From assembly GCF_024166365.1 (NCBI RefSeq), contig NC_064819.1, positions 147,770,793-147,834,792 of the forward strand: DNA of 64,000 nucleotides. The letters run 5' to 3'. The notes beneath the pieces were generated by a model that was given only the letters and a program-made list of their open reading frames with translations, searched no databases and was not told where the DNA came from. A program made the translations under genes and the position numbers. This document shows, in pieces, positions 58,725 to 64,000 of this stretch (position 1 is its first letter; each line of letters starts with the position of its first letter). The stretch comes from Elephas maximus indicus (taxonomy: Eukaryota; Chordata; Mammalia; Proboscidea; Elephantidae).

Positions 58725-60039
58725 GCCCCAGCAATTTTTTTTCCAACAGTTTCTATATGTACAATTTAGTGACATTGATTACATTTTCAGAGTTGTACAG
58801 CCATTCTCACCCTCCTTTTCTGACTTGTTCCCCCCTCATTAACATAAATTCCCTGCCTCCTAAGGCTCATATCTGATCTTTCAAGTTGCTGCTGTGAATT
58901 TGATCCCATATAGATAGTTCTTACTAGAGTATGATGTTCAAGGCAGATCTTTTTCACTAGTCAAGCTATTGTTTGATTTTAAGACGACTTTAGGGGTTAT
59001 TTTTGGTTTAAGGTTTAAAGATTATCTTAGGGCAATAATTTCAGGGTTTCATCCACCCTCCGTGGCTCCAGAAGGTCTAGAATACACAATAATTTGAAAA
59101 TCTTTTCTGCATTTTCCCCCTTTTGATCAGGATTCTTCAGTGGAATCTTTAATCAAAATGTTCAGTAATGGTAGCCAAGCACCATCCAGTTCTCCTGGTC
59201 TCATGGAAAAGGGGGCAGTTGTTTATGGAGGTGATTAGCCACACATTCCATATTTTCCTCCTATTTCCTGACTCTCCTTCTTCCTCTTGCTCCAAGTGAA
59301 TAGAGACCCATTGTTGTGCCTTAGAGGGCCACGTGAAAGCTTTTAAGATTCCAGGTACTACGAAACTAACTAGGAGGTAGAACAGAAGCACTAAACATGT
59401 TATTAGGCCAACTAGGCTGTCCCATGAAACCATGACCCTAAAATTCCAAACCAAGAACCCAAATTCCATGAGGTGTTTGGTTGGACATAAGCAGCCTCAG
59501 CAGCTACCATTTCTTTTTTTGCCCTCGTTATAAATATATCTAACACACAGCTTTTGCCAATTCAACTTTTTACAGGTGTACAGCTTATTGACAGCAATTA
59601 CAATAATCAGCTGTGCAACCCTGCCCTTAATCAGTGTTAGCTTTCCATCACTGCTAACCCTCTTTTCCCCCTCCCTCTTGCCCCTGGTAACCACTAATAA
59701 TCTTTGGTCTCTATACATTTGCATTTCCTTGTCTTTTTATACAAGTGAGGTCATACAATATTTGTCCTTTTGTGATTGGCTTGTTTTGCTTGGCATAATG
59801 TCTTCAAGCTCCATCCATACTGTAACATGTATCAAGACTTCATTTCTCATACTGGCTGAGTAGTATTCCATTGTATATATGTACATTTTGTTTATCCATT
59901 CGTCTGTTGATGGGCATTCAGATTGTTTCCACCTTTTGGCTATTGTGAATAGTGCTGCAGTGAACATTGGTGTACAAGTCTTTTTTTGAGTCTCTATTTT
60001 CAAGTCTTTTAGGTATCATAGGAATGGAATTGCTGGGTC
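58725..60039 (-). mobile_element. Older L1 3' region, antisense
   Basis: tagtattccattgtatatat, tattgtgaatagtgctgcag and gaatggaattgctgggtc are classic antisense L1 3' phrases. It resumes after the RTE at 63196 (tcatatggtagttctatttt). Confidence 0.85.
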
Positions 60040-63000
60040 CTGTTGTTGTTGTTGTTGTTAGGTGCCAATGAGTTGGTTCCAACTCATAGTGACCCTGTGT
60101 ACAACAGAACAAAACACTGCCCGGTCCTGCACTATCCTCACAATCATTGTTATGTTTGAGCCCATTGAGGCAGCCACCATGTCAATCCATCTCATCGAGG
60201 GTCGTCTTCTATTTTGCTGACCCTCTACTTTACCAAGCATGATGTCCTTCTCCATTGATTGGTCCCTGCTGATAACATGTCCAGAGTACGTGAGAGGAAG
60301 TCTCACCATCCTTGTTTCCGAGGAGCACACTGACTGTACTTCTTCCAATATAGACTTGTCCATTCTTCTGGTAGTCTATGGTATGTATATTTAATCTTTT
60401 CTAACACCATAATTCAAATGAATCAATTCCTATTTTGTCTTCCTTATTCATTGTCCAGCTTTCACATACATATGAAGCAATTGAAAATATGTTTTGGGTC
60501 AGGCACACCTGAGTCCTCAAGGTGACAGGTTTGCTTTTTAATACTTTAAAGAGGCCTTTTGCAGCAGATTTTCGAAATGTAATATGTCATTTGCTTTCTT
60601 GACTGCTGCTTCCATGGGTGTTGACTGTGAATCCAAGTAACATGAAATCCTTGACAACTTCAGTCTTTTCTCTGTTTATCATGATGTTGCTTACTGGTCC
60701 AGTTGTGAGGATTTTTGTTTTCTTTATGTTGAGGTATAATCCATACTGAAGGCTGTAGTCTCTGATCTTCATCAGCAAATGCTTCAAGTCCTCTTCAGTT
60801 TCAGCAAGCAAAGTTGTGTCATCTGTATAATGCAGGTTGTTAATGAGTCTCCCTCCAATCCTGATGCCGCCTTCTTCTTCATATAGTCCAGCTTCTCAGA
60901 TTATTTGCTCAGCATACAGATTGAATAAGTGTGGTGAGAGGATACAACTCTGACACATACCTTTCCTGACTTTAAACCACACAGTACCCCCTTGTTCTGT
61001 GTGAACAAGGTCTATGTATGGGTTCCCCATGAACATGATTAAGTATTCTGGAATTCCCATGCTTTACAATGTTATGCATAATTTGTTATGCTCCACATAG
61101 TTGAATGCCTTTGCGTAATCAGTAAAACACAGGTCAAAATCTTTCTGGTATTCTTTGCTTTAAGCCAAGTTCCATCTGACATCAGCACATCCTCTTCTGA
61201 ATCTGGCTTGAATTTCTGCCAGTTCCCTGCTGATACACAGCTGCAACCATTTTTGAATTATCTTCAGCAAAATTTTACTTGCATGTGATAATTTCTGCAT
61301 TCTCTTGGATCACCTTTCTTTAGAATGGATACAAATATGGATCTCTTCCAGTTGGTTGGCCAGGTAACTGTCTTCCAAATGAATGAGCATCTCTAGTACT
61401 GCATCTGTTTGTTGAAACACCTCAACTGTCAATTCCTGGAGCCTTCTTTTTTGCCAATGCCATCAGTGCAGCCCGGACTTTCTCCTTCAGTACCATCAGT
61501 TCTTAATCATTTGCTACCTCTTGAACTGGTTGAACATCAACCAGTTCTTTTTGGTACAGTGACTGTATTCCTTCCTTCTTTTGATGCTTCCTTCATTGTT
61601 CAATATCTTGCCCATAAAATGAATCCTTCAAAACTGCAACTTGAGGCTTGAAATTTTTCTTCAGTTCTTTCAGCTTGAGAAATGCTGAGTGTGTTCTTCC
61701 CTTTTAGTTTTCTAACTCCAGATCTTTGTGTATTGCATTATAATACTTTGTTTTTTCGAGTCGCCCTTTGAAATCTTCTGTTCTGCTCTTTTACACCATT
61801 ATTTTTTCCAGTGGCTTTAGTTACTTTATGTTCAAGAGCAAGTTTCAAAGTCTCTTCTGATATCCTTTTTGGTCTTTCCTTTCTTTCCTGTCTTTTTAAT
61901 GACCTTTTGCTTTCTTCATGTACGATGTTCTTGATACCACACAATTTGTCTGGTCTTTGGTCGTTAGTGTTCAGTGCGTCAAATCTATTCTTGAGATGGT
62001 CTGTAAATTCAGGTGGGATATACTTAAGGCCATATTTTGGCTCTCAGGACTTGTTTTAATTTTCTTAAGCTTCAACTTGAACTTGAATATGAGCAATTGA
62101 TGGTCTGTTCCATGTTGGCCCTTGGCCTTGTTCTGACTGATGATATTGAGCTTTCCCATCGTCTCTTTCCACAGATACAGCTGTTTTGATTCCTATGTTT
62201 TCCATCCAGTGAGGTCCACATGTATAGTAGCCACTTACGTTGTTGAAAAAAGGTACTTGCGATGAAGAAGTCGTTGGCCTTGCAAAATTCTGTCATGTGA
62301 TCTCTGGTGTTGTTTCTATCACCAAGACCCCATTTTCTGACTAATGATCCTTCTTCTTTGTTTCCAGATTTCACTTTCCACTCACCAGTAATTATCAATG
62401 CATCTTGGTTCCATGTTTGATCAATTTCAGACTGCAGGAGTTGGCAAAAATCTTCAAGTTTCTCATCTTTGGTATTAGTGGTTGATGTGTAAATTTGAAT
62501 AATAGTTTTATTAACTGGTCTTCTTTGTAGGCATATGGGTATTTTCCTATTACTGACAACATTGTACTTCAGGCTTGATCTTGAACTATTCTTTTTGATG
62601 ATAAATGCAACTCCATTCCTCTTCAATTTGTCATTCCTAACATAGTAGACCATATGATTGTCCAATTCAAAATGGCCAGTACCAGTCTATTTCAGCTCAC
62701 TAATGCCTAGGATATTGATCTTCAGGTATTACATTTCGTTTTTGATGATTCCGATTTTCCTAGATTCATACTTCTTACATTCCTCGTTCAGATTATTAAT
62801 GAATGTTTGCAGCTGTTGCTTCTCATTTTGTGTTGTGCCAAATCCACAAATGAAGGTTCTGGAAGCTTGACTCCATCTTCATCATTAAGGCCGACTCCAC
62901 TTTGAGGAGGCAGCTCTTCCCCAGTCATCTTTTGAGTGCCTTCCAACCTGAGGAGCTGATTTTCCAGCACTATATCAGCCAGTGTTCCACTGTATTCATA

Positions 63001-63195
63001 AGGTTTTCACTAGCCAGTTTTTTTCAGAAGTAGATCTCCAGGTTCTACTTCCTAATCTGTCTTACCCTGGGAGCTTTGCTGAAACCTGTCCACTGTGAGT
63101 AACCCCGCTGGTATTTGAAATAATGGTGGCATGGCTTTCAGCGTCACAGCAACGTGCAAGCCACCACAGTGGAACAAACTGACAGACATGTGGTG
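60040..63195 (-). mobile_element. Full-length RTE (BovB-like) LINE, copy 4
   Basis: About 3.16 kb. The 3' tail (gttgttgttgttgttagg on the + strand) is at 60043, and the 5' UTR ends near 63195 (aacaaactgacagacatgtg). Minus-strand frames cover the endonuclease (62072-62665: ALIITGEWKVKSGN) and the post-YADD reverse transcriptase (60587-60811). The active-site motif at 60818-60829 reads YTDD instead of YADD, and frames are broken, so it is inactive. The 8-bp target duplication GCTGGGTC is at 60032-60039 and 63196-63203. Confidence 0.93.
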
Positions 63196-63234
63196 GCTGG
63201 GTCATATGGTAGTTCTATTTTTAATTTTTTTAAA

Positions 63235-64000
63235 ATAATTTTTATTGTGCTTTAAGTGAAAGTTTACAAATTAAGTCAGTCTCTCACACAAAAACTTATA
63301 TACACTTTACTAAAAAAGTGAAAGTTTACAAATTAAGTCAGTCTCTCACACAAAAACTTATATACACTTTACTACATACTCCCAATTACTCTCCCCCCGA
63401 TGATACAGTCCGCTCCCTCCCTCCACTCTCTCTTTTCGTATCCATTTCTCTAGCTTCTAACTCTCTCTACCCTCTCGTCTCCCCTCTGGGCAGGAGATAC
63501 CAACATAGTCTCAAGTGTCCACCTGATCCAAGAAGCTCACTCCTCACCAGCATCCCTCTCCAACCCATTGTCCAGTCCAATCCATGTCTGAAGAGTTGGC
63601 TTCGGGAATGGTCCCTGTCCTGGGCCAACAGAAGGTCTGGGGGCCATGACCACCAGGGTCCGTCTAGTCTCAGTCAGACCATTAAGTCTGGTCTTTTTAT
63701 GAGAATTTGGGGTCTGCATCCCACTGCCTTCCTGCTCCCTCAGGGATTCTCTGTTGTGTTCCCTGTCAGGGCAGTCATCGGTTGTAGCCAGGCACCATCT
63801 AGTTCTTCTGGTCTCAGGATGATGTAGTCTCTGGTTCATGAGTCCCCTTTTGTCTCTTGGGATAGTAATTACCTTGCATCCTTGGTGTTCTACATTCTCC
63901 TTTGATCCAGGTAGGTTGAGACTCATTGATGCATCTTAGATGGCCGTTTGCTAGCATTTAAGACCCCAGACACCGCTGTTCAAAGTGGGATGCAGAATGT
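63235..64000 (-). mobile_element. L1 3' UTR, antisense, cut by the window edge
   Basis: attgtgctttaagtgaaagt to aagaccccagacaccgctg. Long frames on both strands (63318-63827 plus, 63537-63926 minus) are UTR shadows. Confidence 0.85.
63256..63379 (+). repeat. 62-bp tandem duplication in L1 3' UTR
   Basis: gtgaaagtttacaaattaag starts at 63256 and again at 63318, and the following bases to actttacta are the same. Confidence 0.93.

Larger units (their letters stand above)
50906..64000 (+). other. MRAP2: MRAP2 intron 3 (partial, continues past the window)
   Basis: It starts with GTAAGT after exon 3. No segment encodes the expected C-terminal domain (about 130 residues in one terminal exon), so the intron is at least 13 kb. 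It contains the second 210-bp repeat copy, SINEs, an antisense MLT2-like LTR, L1 3' ends and a full-length antisense RTE. Stretches 51900-53440, 54670-55630 and 56480-57550 hold no feature I can identify beyond faint MIR traces. Confidence 0.85.

Noticed and set aside
63318..63926. Long overlapping frames on both strands
   Set aside because: They lie in the L1 3' UTR; homologous frames appear at 53867-54154 with different stops.
1..64000. CRISPR arrays, operons, prophage or defence systems
   Set aside because: No spaced short repeats, bacterial gene density or ribosome-binding sites; intron-exon structure and SINE/LINE content are mammalian.

Overview
The window is nuclear DNA of a placental mammal, almost certainly an afrotherian and most likely an elephant. 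The diagnosis rests on the repeats. There are over 25 tRNA-headed SINE copies of the AfroSINE type, whose 3' ends match the 3' end of RTE (BovB-like) LINEs. Several of those RTE LINEs are present, along with L1 elements with long 3' UTRs and older mammal-wide MIR, L2, MER1-like hAT and ERVL-type LTR repeats. No bacterial, plasmid or phage content is visible.

One protein-coding gene can be supported: MRAP2 (melanocortin-2 receptor accessory protein 2), on the + strand and cut off by the right edge. A CpG island at about 23.36-24.07 kb is the probable promoter and non-coding first exon. Coding exon 2 (43777-43910, ATG at 43784) encodes residues 1-42. Exon 3 (50806-50905) encodes residues 43-76, including the whole transmembrane helix. 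Both exons have canonical AG/GTAAGT borders, and the phase between them agrees. The terminal exon with the cytoplasmic tail is not recognisable up to position 64000 and should lie to the right.

Layout: 1-3455 is the 3' half of an L1 carrying a SINE and a solo LTR. 3466-6794 is a 5'-truncated RTE with two insertions. 7-23 kb is intergenic, with an RTE of rearranged 5'-inverted structure (10944-14150), SINEs and MIRs. 23.36-24.07 kb is the CpG island. 24-43.8 kb is MRAP2 intron 1, with nested repeats at 27.84-29.32, 38.70-39.63 and 40.82-41.59 kb. 43.9-50.8 kb is intron 2. 50.9-64 kb is intron 3, which holds a full-length antisense RTE (60040-63195) inside an older L1, with target-site duplications.

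The most notable non-standard observations are these. A pair of about 210-bp direct repeats brackets MRAP2 exon 3. One RTE copy has the inverted-5' structure expected of twin priming. A sequence module is shared between the RTE 5' region and one AfroSINE subfamily. A hAT-type transposon splits a solo LTR. No new biological system was found; the window is ordinary mammalian gene and repeat sequence.
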